Source of the DNA: Noviherbaspirillum suwonense
Lineage (GTDB): Bacteria > Pseudomonadota > Gammaproteobacteria > Burkholderiales > Burkholderiaceae_D
Assembly: GCF_900182955.1 (NCBI RefSeq)
Contig: NZ_FXUL01000001.1
Coordinates: 372,001-436,000 of the forward strand
Direction: 5' to 3'
Length of the DNA stretch: 64,000 nucleotides
The first letter of the stretch is position 1; every line of letters starts with the position of its first letter. A model generated the notes under the pieces. That model was not told where the DNA came from. It was given only the letters and a program-made list of their open reading frames with translations, and did no database searches. This document shows positions 37,696-47,097 of the stretch, one piece after another. The translations under genes and the position numbers were made by a program.

Positions 37696-39477
37696 TTAAT
37701 CTATGCCGCCCAGATAGGCTTCCAGTACCGCCGGGCTTTGCTGCACGTCGGCCGGCAGGCCTTCGGCGATCTTGGTGCCGAATTCCATCACGACCAGGCG
37801 GTCGGTCAGGTTCATCACGAAGTCCATGTCATGCTCGACCAGCAGGATGCTCATGCCCTCGGCCTTGAGCTTTTTCAGCAGTTCGGCCAGCGCCTGCTTT
37901 TCCTTGTAGCGCAGGCCGGCCGCCGGCTCGTCGAGCAGCAGCAGGGTAGGGTCGCAGCACAGCGCGCGGGCAATCTCCAGGATGCGCTGCTGGCCCAGCG
38001 CCAGGCTGCCCGCTTCCTCGTACAGCAGGTGGCCCAGGCCGACCCGCTCCAGCTGCTTCCTGGCCTCGAACAGCAGCGACTGTTCCTCGACCCGGTTGGC
38101 GCGCACGATGCTGGTGGCGACGCCGGCGACGTCGCCGTGGCTGCCGCGCAGGTGCGCGCCGATGGCGACGTTCTCCAGCACCGACATGGTCGGCATCAGC
38201 CGCACATGCTGGAAGGTGCGGGCGATGCCGCGCCGCACGATGTCGCGCGAGGCCAGGCCGTCGATGCGCTGCAGCTTGCCGTCGTTGCGGAACAGGATCT
38301 CGCCGCGGGTGACGGGCAGCACGCCGGTCACCAGGTTGAACATGGTGGACTTGCCGGCGCCGTTCGGGCCGATCAGGCCCATGATCTCGCCGGCGCGCAC
38401 GTCGAACTGCATGTCATTGACCGCAACCAGGCCGCCGAACTCCTTGCGGGCGCTTTTCACCTGCAGCACGACGTCGCCGTCCGCATGCTTGTCGCGCATG
38501 GGCAGCGCCGGCGCGGACGCGGGCGCGACAGCCTGCGGCGGCTGCGGGAACAGGCGGCGCACGAAGGGCCAGAGGCCGTCGCGCGCGCGTTGCAGCAGCA
38601 GCACCATCAGGACGCCGAACACGATGACCTCGAAGTTGCCGTTCGCGCCCAGCAGGCGCGGCAGCAGCGACTGCAGCTGGTCCTTGAGCAGCGTCAGCAC
38701 GGTGGCGCCGAGGATCGCACCCCACAGGTGGCCGGCGCCGCCGACGACTGCCATGAACAGGTACTCGATGCCCTGGTTCAGGCCGAACGGCGTCGGGTTG
38801 ACCGCGCGCTGCATGTGCGCATACAGCCAGCCCGAGATGCAGGCCAGCAGCGCGGCGATGACGAAGATCACGATCTTCATCCACGCGGTGTTGACGCCCA
38901 TTGCCTCGGCCATCACGCCGCCGCCCTTCAGCGCGCGGATCGCGCGGCCGGGGCGCGAGTTGAGCAGGTTCTGCAGCGCGATGACGGCGACGACGACGAC
39001 GAACCAGATCAGGTAGAACATCGCCCGGCCGCTGCCCAGCGCGACGCCGAACAGGCTGATCGCCGGTATGCCGTTCAGGCCGTCGTACTTGCCCAGGAAT
39101 TCGAGATTCCCGAACAGGAAATACAGCGACAGCCCCCAGGCGATGGTGCCCAGCGGCAGGAAGTGACCCGACAGCCGCATCGTGATCGCGCCGATGAAGA
39201 AGGCGGCGCCGGCGGTGATGAGGATGCCCGCCGCCAGCCCGATCCAGGGCGACAGACCGAACTGCGTGGTCAGGTAGGCGGTCGCATAGGCGCCGAGGCC
39301 GACGAACGCGGCCTGGCCGAAGGAGGTGAGGCCGGCCACGCCGGTCAGCAGCACCAGCCCCAGCGCAACGATGGAATAGAGGCCGATGTAGTTCGCCAGC
39401 GTGATCCAGAACTCGGGCGTCGGCAGCAGCGGCAGCGCCGCCATCACGATGATGAACAGCAGGAATGACTTCTTCAT
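37696..39477 (-). CDS. Fused LivM permease-LivG ATPase (operon 1)
   Basis: A 593-aa single chain. Residues 1-310 are a LivM-type permease with about eight membrane helices (NYIGLYSIVALGLVLLTGVA, SFGQAAFVGLGAYATAYLTT, and the GNLEFLGKYDGLNGI loop). A Pro/Ala linker (FPQPPQAVAPASAPALP) leads to a LivG ATPase from about 347: [56 protein letters not shown] and SILLVEHDMDFVMNLTDRLV. The signature motif is LALGQQ in place of LSGGQQ. The start at 39477 overlaps the livH stop (TAATG). Confidence 0.92.
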   Translation of the reverse strand: MKKSFLLFIIVMAALPLLPTPEFWITLANYIGLYSIVALGLVLLTGVAGLTSFGQAAFVGLGAYATAYLTTQFGLSPWIGLAAGILITAGAAFFIGAITMRLSGHFLPLGTIAWGLSLYFLFGNLEFLGKYDGLNGIPAISLFGVALGSGRAMFYLIWFVVVVAVIALQNLLNSRPGRAIRALKGGGVMAEAMGVNTAWMKIVIFVIAALLACISGWLYAHMQRAVNPTPFGLNQGIEYLFMAVVGGAGHLWGAILGATVLTLLKDQLQSLLPRLLGANGNFEVIVFGVLMVLLLQRARDGLWPFVRRLFPQPPQAVAPASAPALPMRDKHADGDVVLQVKSARKEFGGLVAVNDMQFDVRAGEIMGLIGPNGAGKSTMFNLVTGVLPVTRGEILFRNDGKLQRIDGLASRDIVRRGIARTFQHVRLMPTMSVLENVAIGAHLRGSHGDVAGVATSIVRANRVEEQSLLFEARKQLERVGLGHLLYEEAGSLALGQQRILEIARALCCDPTLLLLDEPAAGLRYKEKQALAELLKKLKAEGMSILLVEHDMDFVMNLTDRLVVMEFGTKIAEGLPADVQQSPAVLEAYLGGID

Positions 39478-40532
39478 TATTCTTCCTCCTCCTCGACATG
39501 CTTGGAGGTCAGCGAGCGCCACAGCAGCACCGGGATGATCAGCGTGAAGACGATCACTTCCTTCAGCGCGCTGGCCCAGAATGACGAATACGATTCCAGC
39601 AGGCCGACCAGCACCGCGCCGGCGGCGGCGATCGGATAGCTGCCAAGGCCGCCGATGATGGCGCCGACGAAGCCCTTCAGGCCGATCAGGAAGCCGCTGT
39701 CGTAGTAGACCGTGGTCAGCGGCGCGATCAGCACGCCGCACAGCGCGCCCATGGCGGCCGCCAGCGTGAAGGCGAGACGGCCCGCCTGCGTGGTGCCGAT
39801 GCCGACCAGCCGCGCGCCGAGGCGGTTCACCGCGGTCGCCCGCAGCGCCTTGCCCGACAGCGTGCGCTCGAAGTACAGGTAGAGCGAGACGATCAGGATG
39901 ATGGACACGGCGACGATCACCAGGCTCTGGCCGGAGATGGTCAGCGAGCCGACCTCAATGCGGGCGTCGGAGAACGGCGTGGTGCGCGAGCCTTCCGCGC
40001 CGAACATCACCAGGCCCAGCCCGATCAGCGCGAAGTGCACGCCCACCGAGACGATCAGCAGCACCAGCGTGCTGGCTTCGGCCAGCGGCTGGAAGGCCAG
40101 CCGGTAGACCATCGGCCCCATCGGGATCACGATGGCCAGCGCCAGCGCGACCTGGGCCAGCAGCGGCAGCGCCATGCCGGTCATGGCGCGGGCGGCCATG
40201 AACAGCGCAACAGGGAGCAACACGAACTTCACTGCCGCCACCGCGATGCCGCGCGCGGCGAAATGCCGCCGTTCGGCGCTGCGCAGCGTGCCGACGACTT
40301 CATAGGCGAAGCAGCACAGGCCCAGCGCCACCAGCAGCGTGGCCGAATGCGGAAAGCGGTTGGACTGCATCGCCGCCAGGGTCAGCGCCCCGAACGCGAC
40401 GAACTCGCCCTGCGGGATGAAGATCACGCGCGTGACCGAGAAGACCAGCACCAGCGCCAGCGCCAGCAGCGCATAGATCGCGCCGCTGGTGATGCCGTCC
40501 TGCGCCAGGATGGCGGCTATCGATAAATCCAT
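39477..40532 (-). CDS. livH: Branched-chain amino acid-type ABC transporter permease LivH (operon 1)
   Basis: A 351-aa membrane permease, longer than the usual 290-300 aa because of an extra block after the first helices (about residues 70-110, [20 protein letters not shown]). LivH marks: [20 protein letters not shown] near the N terminus, [20 protein letters not shown] and [20 protein letters not shown]. It ends in an acidic tail of five Glu. The stop overlaps the fusion gene start, so translation is coupled. It is separated from its binding-protein gene by a hairpin terminator. Confidence 0.92.
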   Translation of the reverse strand: MDLSIAAILAQDGITSGAIYALLALALVLVFSVTRVIFIPQGEFVAFGALTLAAMQSNRFPHSATLLVALGLCCFAYEVVGTLRSAERRHFAARGIAVAAVKFVLLPVALFMAARAMTGMALPLLAQVALALAIVIPMGPMVYRLAFQPLAEASTLVLLIVSVGVHFALIGLGLVMFGAEGSRTTPFSDARIEVGSLTISGQSLVIVAVSIILIVSLYLYFERTLSGKALRATAVNRLGARLVGIGTTQAGRLAFTLAAAMGALCGVLIAPLTTVYYDSGFLIGLKGFVGAIIGGLGSYPIAAAGAVLVGLLESYSSFWASALKEVIVFTLIIPVLLWRSLTSKHVEEEEE

Positions 40533-40558
40533 GTTTGATTCCCCGGAAGGAGGGCGTT

Positions 40559-40583
40559 AAAAAGGCGCGATTATAATCGCGCC
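40559..40583 (-). terminator. Hairpin between binding-protein and livH genes
   Basis: The perfect 20-base palindrome GGCGCGATTATAATCGCGCC (40564-40583) is followed on the minus strand by TTTTT. As an intrinsic terminator it lies inside the operon, 22 bases past the binding-protein stop. Partial read-through would give more binding protein than permease. Confidence 0.8.
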
Positions 40584-40604
40584 CCGGCGGCTGCTATGGC
40601 TTGC

Positions 40605-41768
40605 TTACCTGGCGTCGCCGCCCAGTTTCCACTTGCCGTCGGCGATCTGCACCATCACACGCGAGCGCTGGTCGAAGCCCAGGTGGTCGGTTGCGCTCAT
40701 GTTGAAGATGCCATGCGCGCCGGCCACTTCCTTCGTGTTTTCAATCGCGTCGCGCAGGCCCTTGCGAAATTCCTTCGTTCCCGGCTGGCCTGCCTTCAGC
40801 GCGGCCGGCACCGCGTTGGCCAGCAGCGCGCCGGCGTCCCAGGCATGGCCACCGAAGGTGGAGACGCTGCCGGCGCCGTAGGCTTTTTCATAGGCGCTCT
40901 TGTAGGTCAGCGCAGACTTCTTGACCGGGTTCGCATCCGGCAACTGCTCGGCCACGAGGATGGGGCCGGACGGCAGCCAGGTGCCTTCGCAGTCCTTGCC
41001 GCAGACGCGCAGGAAGTCGTTGTTGGCCACGCCGTGGGTCTGGTAGATCTTGCCCTTGTAGCCGCGTTCCTTCAGCGCCTTCTGCGGCAGCGCGGCCGGC
41101 GTGCCGGAGCCGGCGATCAGCACTGCGTCCGGGTTGGCCGACAGGATTTTCAGGATCTGGCCGGTGACGGACGTGTCGGCGCGGGCGAAGCGTTCATTGG
41201 CGACGACCTTGATCTTGCGGACGTCGGACAGCTTGGAAATCTCGCGGTACCAGCCTTCGCCGTAAGCGTCGGAAAAGCCGATGAAGCCAACCGTCTTGAC
41301 GCCTGCGTCGGCCATGTGGGACAGGATCGCCGTGGTCATGTGGGAATCGTTCTGCGGCGTCTTGAACACCCAGCGCCGCTTCGCATCCTGCGGCTCGATG
41401 ATGGAGGCGGAAGCGGCCATCGAGATCATCGGGGTTTCGGATTCGGCGGCGACGTCGGTCATGGCCAGCGAGTTGGGCGTGACGGTCGAGCCGATCAGCA
41501 GGTCGACCTTGTCTTCGCTGACGAGCTTGCGGGCATTCTTCACCGCGGTGGTCGGGTCGGTCGCGTCGTCGAGGACGATGTATTCAACGGTCTTGCCGGC
41601 GATGGTTTTCGGCAGCAGCGCGATGGTGTTCTTTTCCGGGATGCCGAGCGAAGCGGCAGGGCCGGTGGCCGACACGCTGACGCCGACCTTGATCTGGGCT
41701 GCGGCGGGGACGGCATACGCCAGGGCGAGAAGGGCGGGCAAGAGTGCGGCTGCGAATCTGGTTTTCAT
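40605..41768 (-). CDS. ABC transporter substrate-binding protein, Leu/Ile/Val-type (operon 1)
   Basis: A 387-aa periplasmic protein with signal peptide (FAAALLPALLALAYAVPAAA, then QIKVGVSVSATGPAASLGIP). Type I periplasmic fold: PISxTGP-like start, DDATDPTTAVKNARKLVSED, LIGSTVTPNSLAMTDVAAES, VGFIGFSDAYGEGWYREISK. ATG 41768 fits the signal peptide. It is first in operon 1 and followed by a hairpin. The ligand may be an amino acid or aromatic acid. Confidence 0.92.
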   Translation of the reverse strand: MKTRFAAALLPALLALAYAVPAAAQIKVGVSVSATGPAASLGIPEKNTIALLPKTIAGKTVEYIVLDDATDPTTAVKNARKLVSEDKVDLLIGSTVTPNSLAMTDVAAESETPMISMAASASIIEPQDAKRRWVFKTPQNDSHMTTAILSHMADAGVKTVGFIGFSDAYGEGWYREISKLSDVRKIKVVANERFARADTSVTGQILKILSANPDAVLIAGSGTPAALPQKALKERGYKGKIYQTHGVANNDFLRVCGKDCEGTWLPSGPILVAEQLPDANPVKKSALTYKSAYEKAYGAGSVSTFGGHAWDAGALLANAVPAALKAGQPGTKEFRKGLRDAIENTKEVAGAHGIFNMSATDHLGFDQRSRVMVQIADGKWKLGGDAR

Positions 41769-42009
41769 GCATGGTCTCCGGATTGATGAATGCTGTTTTG
41801 CGGGCTTGGCCCGTCGTCTGATGCGTCTGCCCCGGGCGGGCTGCAAAGGATGCGGCGCCGTCGCCGGCACGGACGGGGCCGGCAGCGCCTGCCCGCGATT
41901 TTTGCTGGCAGAACTATAGCATCAAAGGGAGGGATTTTGCCCCGTTTTGCTTGCCGGAGAGCATGGTGGAAACGGGGTGCAGTCTGTTTGCGGCTGAATT
42001 CTCAGGCCG

Positions 42010-42035
42010 AAAAAAGAGCGCCGTAACCGGCGCTC
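42010..42035 (-). terminator. Terminator after the RCC1-repeat gene
   Basis: On the minus strand GAGCGCCG (42035-42028) pairs with CGGCGCTC (42023-42016) over GTTA, followed by TTTTTT. It lies 25 bases past the stop. The rest of the 291-base gap (41769-42059) shows no gene. Confidence 0.88.
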
Positions 42036-42059
42036 CAGATGCGTTGTAACCACCGGTAT

Positions 42060-43433
42060 CTATTTGGCCAGATTGAAGTACGCAGTGAAGATCTGGCCGC
42101 TGTCGAGCGTGAGGAAAAGGGTATGGCAACCTGTGCTCGAAGGGGTCTTCCAGTTGTAGATGAACTGGTTGGCGGTGGCGTCGTAGCGCAGAGCGGTATC
42201 GCCGGCGGACGCGGTGTCGAGCAGGTCGGTCGGCTCGCTGGAAAAGGCGCCGCATTGGGTCGGCATGCTGTTGATCGACTTTACCGCGTCAAGCCTGGAA
42301 ACAAAGGCGCCGGCTTCGTTCTTTAATTGCCATTTGACCGGATAAGTGCGCCCGGCCTTGCCGATATTGATGACGGGCGAGCCGTTGACGGGGGGCTTGA
42401 ATCCGCTGAATGTATAAGGCGGAAGCGGCACAAGCAGCGGGGCGGGATTAAGTGCGAAAGCGCTGAGAGTGCCCACCGTGACAGCCTTTACGTTCGTCAG
42501 CGCGGGCGAGGGATCGTATACCCCTGCAAAATTAAAACCCCATGCCTGCACCGTGCCATCGGCAAGGAGCGCTAGTCCGTGGCTCCCGCGCACCGAGATC
42601 GCCTTGACGTTGGCCAGGCTGCTCGCATCATTGAACACTTTGGGAAACGTATCTCCCCATGGGACAACGGAGCCGTCACCCTGCAGGGCAAAGCTGTTGA
42701 GCCTGGTCGCCGCGATCTCCACGACACCAGTCAGGTTAGGCGGGACGTCAGTCTGAAAGGATTCGTTATCTCCCCATGCAAACACCTTGCCATCCTTCCG
42801 CAATGCCAGCGCATGGTTCTCGCCAGCGGCGATTGCCGTAATGTCGGAGACGAATGCAGGGACCTCGATCAGCGCTCCGTCGCTCACGCGCCAATCAATG
42901 ACCGTTCCATCTTTTTTGAGCGCCATCGCATGTTTCTCGGACACGGCGATGGCGACTACATCGGTGAGAGCACCGGGAGCATACGGTCCGGATCGCGGGA
43001 AAGTGCCCAGAAACGTCACAGTGCCGTTGCGCCGCAATGCCATCAGGTAATTTGCGCCTGCCGCGATGGCAGTGACGTCGTTCAAGTCCGGGGGAGGCGT
43101 CACGAGCGCCGCGTTGGGACCCCAGACGACGATCGTGCCGTTGTTTCTCAGCGCGGCGGTGTACTGCAGGTCAGACGAAATCGCGCTGATATTGTCCAGG
43201 GGCGGGGACATGACCGGTATTTGAAGCAACTCTGGTGCAGCCTCGCCCCAGCCGATCGCTTGTCCTGGCATCAACGCCTGCGCGTTGGCTGCGGCTACTG
43301 TGCATGCGGCCAGCAAGCCTGCGCAGCAAACCTTCATGGACCAGTGGAAGAACTGCCGGAGCCGGAAACCATCCAATGAAAATCCAGGCGCTACCCTGTT
43401 GCGGGCGCGTGCCGCAGCCGTTTGAATGAACAT
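42060..43433 (-). CDS. Exported RCC1-repeat (beta-propeller) protein with PxKF C-terminal domain
   Basis: A 457-aa protein. A long N-terminal extension precedes a signal sequence (MKVCCAGLLAACTVAAANAQA at 33-53). Five or more RCC1-type units follow, each with a pattern like ITAIAAGENHALALRKDGKV and FAWGDN, giving the seven-bladed propeller fold of eukaryotic RCC1. The C-terminal part (about 345-457) has YTFSGFKPPVNGSPVINIGK and GRTYPVKWQL, the PxKF module seen in secreted bacterial proteins. The ATG at 43433 is preferred because CTGGAGAAG precedes it; ATG 43337 would start exactly at the signal peptide. It is an isolated gene between two transporter operons. Ligand unknown. Confidence 0.8.
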   Translation of the reverse strand: MFIQTAAARARNRVAPGFSLDGFRLRQFFHWSMKVCCAGLLAACTVAAANAQALMPGQAIGWGEAAPELLQIPVMSPPLDNISAISSDLQYTAALRNNGTIVVWGPNAALVTPPPDLNDVTAIAAGANYLMALRRNGTVTFLGTFPRSGPYAPGALTDVVAIAVSEKHAMALKKDGTVIDWRVSDGALIEVPAFVSDITAIAAGENHALALRKDGKVFAWGDNESFQTDVPPNLTGVVEIAATRLNSFALQGDGSVVPWGDTFPKVFNDASSLANVKAISVRGSHGLALLADGTVQAWGFNFAGVYDPSPALTNVKAVTVGTLSAFALNPAPLLVPLPPYTFSGFKPPVNGSPVINIGKAGRTYPVKWQLKNEAGAFVSRLDAVKSINSMPTQCGAFSSEPTDLLDTASAGDTALRYDATANQFIYNWKTPSSTGCHTLFLTLDSGQIFTAYFNLAK

Positions 43434-43469
43434 GGCTTCTCCAGGTGGCGAGAGTGGAAAGACTTTAAG

Positions 43470-43510
43470 CGCACACCGGGATAGATGTGCGACAGTTCGT
43501 TAGTCGCACA
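43470..43510 (-). promoter_or_regulatory. Alternative hairpins in the RCC1 gene leader
   Basis: TGTGCGAC (43486-43493) is complementary to GTCGCACA (43503-43510) and, over six bases, to CGCACA (43470-43475). The two pairings exclude each other. The structure lies 37-77 bases ahead of the RCC1-repeat gene start. Confidence 0.4.
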
Positions 43511-43577
43511 AATTAACCGTTTGTTCATCAGGTTCCACCGGCCTTCAATGTCGTACAAACCGGCAATCCGGCCATCC

Positions 43578-44297
43578 TCACACCCCCAGGTAGCGCCCCA
43601 GAGCATCATGGTCCTGCGCCAGCGCCGCCGACTCGCCCGCCAGCACGACCCGCCCCTTTTCCAGCACCACCGCCAGGTCGGTATGGGCCAGCACCATCCG
43701 GTAGTTGCGGTCGACGATCAGCGTGCTGATGCCGGTCTCGCGGATCTGGCCGATCACGCGCCATATCTCCTGCACGATCAGCGGCGCCAGGCCCTCTGTG
43801 GCTTCGTCGAGGATCATCAGGGTCGGGTTGGTCATCAGCGCGCGGCCGATGGAGAGCATCTGCTGCTCGCCGCCGGAGAGCTGCGCGCCGCCGTTGTCGA
43901 GGCGCTCGGCCAGGCGCGGGAACAGGGATAGCACCCGGTCATAGGTCCAGGCGCGGCTGCCGTCGACGCCGGCGCGCGCGCTCATCACCAGGTTTTCACT
44001 GACCGACAGGTTGGGGAAGATGCCGCGGCCCTCGGGCACGTAGCCTATGCCCAGCCGCGCCATCTTTTCCGGCGGCCAGCCGGTCACGTCCCGGCCGCCC
44101 CAGCGCACGCTGCCCGCGGCCATCGGCACATAGCCCATCAGCGAGCGGATCAGCGTGGTCTTGCCCATGCCGTTGCGTCCCAGCAGGCCCAGCGCGCGGC
44201 CGGCGGGTATCTGCAGGTCCACGCCCTGCAGGATGTGGCTGTCGCCGTAGTAGGTGTTGACGCCGGCAACGTCCAGCATGGCGGCTTCAGTATTCAT
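43578..44297 (-). CDS. livF: LivF-type ABC transporter ATP-binding protein (operon 2, benzoate-linked)
   Basis: A 239-aa ABC ATPase: GLLGRNGMGKTTLIRSLMGY (Walker A), AQLSGGEQQMLSIGRALMTN, LMILDEATEGLAPLIVQEIW. It ends the minus-strand unit that starts at 51397 and also encodes benzoate-CoA ligase. Context suggests uptake of benzoate or a related aromatic acid rather than branched-chain amino acids. Confidence 0.92.
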   Translation of the reverse strand: MNTEAAMLDVAGVNTYYGDSHILQGVDLQIPAGRALGLLGRNGMGKTTLIRSLMGYVPMAAGSVRWGGRDVTGWPPEKMARLGIGYVPEGRGIFPNLSVSENLVMSARAGVDGSRAWTYDRVLSLFPRLAERLDNGGAQLSGGEQQMLSIGRALMTNPTLMILDEATEGLAPLIVQEIWRVIGQIRETGISTLIVDRNYRMVLAHTDLAVVLEKGRVVLAGESAALAQDHDALGRYLGV

Positions 44298-44302
44298 GGG
44301 AT

Positions 44303-45076
44303 TCAGTGTTCATGGGCGTCGCCGAGGTAGGCGGTCTGCACGTCGGGGTTGACGCGGATGTTGTCGGGCGTGTCGCTGGCGATGACCTCGCCGTTGACCA
44401 TCACGGTGATCCGGTCGGCGACGCGGAACACCGCGTCCATGTCATGCTCGACCAGCAGGATCGCATGGTCGCGCTTCAGGCGTTCCAGCAGCGACAGCAT
44501 GCGCTCGGCTTCTTCCGCGCCCATGCCGGCCAGCGGTTCGTCCAGCAGCAGCACGCGCGGCCGGGTCGCCAGGCACATCGCGATCTCGAGCTGCCGCTTC
44601 TGGCCGTGGCTCATGCTGCCGGCCGGGCGCTCGGCGAAGCCGGCGAGGCCGGCCACCTCCAGCACCTCGCGCGCGATGCCGACGCTGGCCGCGCAGCCCC
44701 GCGCCGACTGCCACAGGTGCCAGGGCCGCTGCAGCGCCGCCTGCGCGGTGAGCCGGCAGTTTTCGAGCACGCTGAACTGCGGGAAGATGGTGGTGCGCTG
44801 GTAGCTGCGGCCGATGCCGGCGCGGGCGCGCTTCGGCTGCGGCCACGCGGTGGCGTCGACGCCGTCGAGCTTCAGCATGCCTTCCGACGCGGCGATCTCG
44901 CCGGACAGCATGTTGATCAGCGTCGACTTGCCGGCGCCGTTGGTGCCGATGACCGCATGCAGTTCGCCGACATGCAGGTCGATCGACACCGCCTTCACCG
45001 CGGTCAGTCCGCCGAAGCGGCGGGTCAGCGCGCCGGCCTGCAGCAGCGGCTGGGAATGATGGGCATCAGTGTGCAT
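44303..45076 (-). CDS. livG: LivG-type ABC transporter ATP-binding protein (operon 2)
   Basis: A 257-aa ABC ATPase: VIGTNGAGKSTLINMLSGEI, GIGRSYQRTTIFPQFSVLEN, GSMSHGQKRQLEIAMCLATR (the signature reads SHGQ, as common in aromatic-acid HAAT systems), VLLLDEPLAGMGAEEAERML and the LivG tail. It overlaps livM by 11 bases and is 5 bases before livF. Confidence 0.92.
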   Translation of the reverse strand: MHTDAHHSQPLLQAGALTRRFGGLTAVKAVSIDLHVGELHAVIGTNGAGKSTLINMLSGEIAASEGMLKLDGVDATAWPQPKRARAGIGRSYQRTTIFPQFSVLENCRLTAQAALQRPWHLWQSARGCAASVGIAREVLEVAGLAGFAERPAGSMSHGQKRQLEIAMCLATRPRVLLLDEPLAGMGAEEAERMLSLLERLKRDHAILLVEHDMDAVFRVADRITVMVNGEVIASDTPDNIRVNPDVQTAYLGDAHEH

Positions 45077-46094
45077 GGCCGGCCTCCGGTGAACGCTTCC
45101 AGCGCCTTGCCAGGCCGATCAGGCCCTGTGGCATCAGCGCGACGAACAGGATCATCGTCAGCCCCAGCGTGAGCTGCCAGCGCTCGGCGATGCTGCCGAG
45201 GATGGCCGACGATGCATAGAATTCCTTGAGCAGCACGAAGGCAATCGCGCCCAGCACCGCGCCGCGCAGGCTGCCGAGACCGCCTAGGATGATCATCATC
45301 AGCACGCCGCCGGACTCGTGCCAGGACAGCAGCTCCGGGTTGACCGCGCCGTTCTTGGCGGCCATCAGGAAGCCGGCCACGCCGGCCAGCATGGCCGCCA
45401 GCACGAAGGCGGCCAGCTTGTACCAGTAGGTGTGGTAGCCGGCGGCGCGCATGCGCTGCTCGTTGATGCGGATGCCGGCCAGCGCATGGCCGAAGCGCGA
45501 GCGCAGCACCGCCGCCAGCAGCGCATAGGTGGCGACCAGGCAGCCCAGCGCCAGGTAATAGACATGGCTGGATTTTTCCAGGTCGAGCAGCGTGACGCCG
45601 CCTGCCGCCAGCACCGGCCGCGAGGTCAGGAACATGCCGTCGCTGCCGCCGCCGATCGGCGTGTCGTGGAAGACGAAGTAGGCCATCTGCGCGAATGCCA
45701 GCGTGACCATGATGAAGTAGACGCCGCGCGTGCGCAGCGACAGTGCGCCGGTCACCAGCGCATACAGGCCGGCGGCCAGCATCGCCGCCGGCAGCAGCCA
45801 GGCGATGGACGCGGCATTGTCGCCCGAGGCCAGCACCGTCACGTAGGCGGCGATGCCGAAGAAGCCCGCGTGGCCGAGGCTGACCAGCCCGGTGGTGCCG
45901 ACCAGCAGTTCGAGGCTCAGCGCAAAGATCGCATAGACCATGATGCGCAGCACCAGGTCGCTGCCATAGGACGACAGGAAGGACGGCAGCAGGGACAGAA
46001 GCACTGCGACCGCCAGCGGCAGGAGCGATGCCTGCAGGCCGCGCCGCGACGCTCCGGCCGGCGCGGCGGCGAGGGGAAGAGGGGTGGACGTCAT
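45066..46094 (-). CDS. livM: LivM-type ABC transporter permease (operon 2)
   Basis: A 342-aa membrane permease with about nine hydrophobic segments; SYGSDLVLRIMVYAIFALSL, ELLVGTTGLVSLGHAGFFGI and GGLGSLRGAVLGAIAFVLLK are LivM marks. It ends with basic LARRWKRSPEAGHAH. It is spaced 2 bases from livH and overlaps livG. Confidence 0.92.
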   Translation of the reverse strand: MTSTPLPLAAAPAGASRRGLQASLLPLAVAVLLSLLPSFLSSYGSDLVLRIMVYAIFALSLELLVGTTGLVSLGHAGFFGIAAYVTVLASGDNAASIAWLLPAAMLAAGLYALVTGALSLRTRGVYFIMVTLAFAQMAYFVFHDTPIGGGSDGMFLTSRPVLAAGGVTLLDLEKSSHVYYLALGCLVATYALLAAVLRSRFGHALAGIRINEQRMRAAGYHTYWYKLAAFVLAAMLAGVAGFLMAAKNGAVNPELLSWHESGGVLMMIILGGLGSLRGAVLGAIAFVLLKEFYASSAILGSIAERWQLTLGLTMILFVALMPQGLIGLARRWKRSPEAGHAH

Positions 46095-46096
46095 GA

Positions 46097-46969
46097 TCAG
46101 TAACCTTTGCTTTTCAGGCCTTCGGGGCGCCAGATCAGGATCAGCGCCATCAGCACGTAGACGCTGATGCCGCTGTACTGAGCGAAAAACACCTTGCCGA
46201 AGGTGTCGACGAATCCGACCAGCAGCGACGCGATCAGCGCGCCGGAAATCGAGCCGATGCCGCCGATGACGACCACCACGAAGCAGATGATCAGGATCTG
46301 GCCGCCCATGCCCGGATAGACCGAGGCAGCCGGCGCGGCGATCATGCCGGCCAGCGCGGCCAGCGCGACGCCGGCGGCAAACACGATGCGGTACAGCAGG
46401 CGGATATTGATGCCCAGGCCGCGCACCATGTCGCGGTTGCTGGCGCCGGCGCGGATCATCATGCCGAGCCGGGTGCGGTTGACCACAAAGTACAGGCCGA
46501 TGGCGACGACGATACAGGCGGCGGAGGCGAACAGGTTATAGACCGGGTAAGTCATGACGCCGCCCAGCGAAAGCCCGCCGGAAAGCCATGGTGGCGCGGT
46601 CACGCCGTGTACGTCGTTCCCGAACAGCATGCTGCGCACTTCCTCGAACACCAGGATCAGCGCATAGGTCATCAGCACCTGCTGCAGGTGGTCGCGCTGG
46701 TACAGGTAGCTGAAGAAAATCCATTCGAGCACGAAACCAAGCAGCGCGGACAGCACGATGCCCGCCAGCAGCTGCAGGATGAACTGGTCGCCGAACAGCG
46801 GCGCCAGCGCGAACGCCATGTAGGCGCCTATCATGTAAAAGCTGCCGTGGGCCAGGTTGATCACGCCCATGATGCCGAAGATCAGCGTCAGGCCGCTGGC
46901 GACCAGGAACAGCAGCAGGCCGTACTGGACGGCGTTCAGGCACTGGATGAGGAAGGTGGGGAAATCCAT
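46097..46969 (-). CDS. livH: LivH-type ABC transporter permease (operon 2)
   Basis: A 290-aa permease of normal length: FLIQCLNAVQYGLLLFLVAS, GLTLIFGIMGVINLAHGSFY, FVVVVIGGIGSISGALIASL. It lies 271 bases after the binding-protein gene; that gap holds three palindromic repeats and no gene. Confidence 0.92.
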   Translation of the reverse strand: MDFPTFLIQCLNAVQYGLLLFLVASGLTLIFGIMGVINLAHGSFYMIGAYMAFALAPLFGDQFILQLLAGIVLSALLGFVLEWIFFSYLYQRDHLQQVLMTYALILVFEEVRSMLFGNDVHGVTAPPWLSGGLSLGGVMTYPVYNLFASAACIVVAIGLYFVVNRTRLGMMIRAGASNRDMVRGLGINIRLLYRIVFAAGVALAALAGMIAAPAASVYPGMGGQILIICFVVVVIGGIGSISGALIASLLVGFVDTFGKVFFAQYSGISVYVLMALILIWRPEGLKSKGY

Positions 46970-47010
46970 GTTGTTCCAGGTTGGCCGGAGGGTCAGGTTA
47001 TGTACAAAAT

Positions 47011-47046
47011 CGCAGGGTGTAATGAGCGAAGCGCATTACACCCTGC
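47011..47046. repeat. Dispersed GGTGTAAT palindrome, copy 2
   Basis: Arms CGCAGGGTGTAATG (47011-47024) and CATTACACCCTGCG (47033-47046) are perfectly inverted over AGCGAAGC. The core is identical to copy 1 at 12832. Confidence 0.9.
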
Positions 47047-47097
47047 GTGTCGCCGCGCTGCGCGTGTCAGCGTGAAGAGCTGACGAAAAAATCGTAG

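Noticed and set aside
37615-39468. A 617-codon plus-strand frame opposite the livM-livG fusion
   Set aside because: It is a shadow of a well-supported ABC transporter gene, composed mainly of His/Gln/Arg/Gly.
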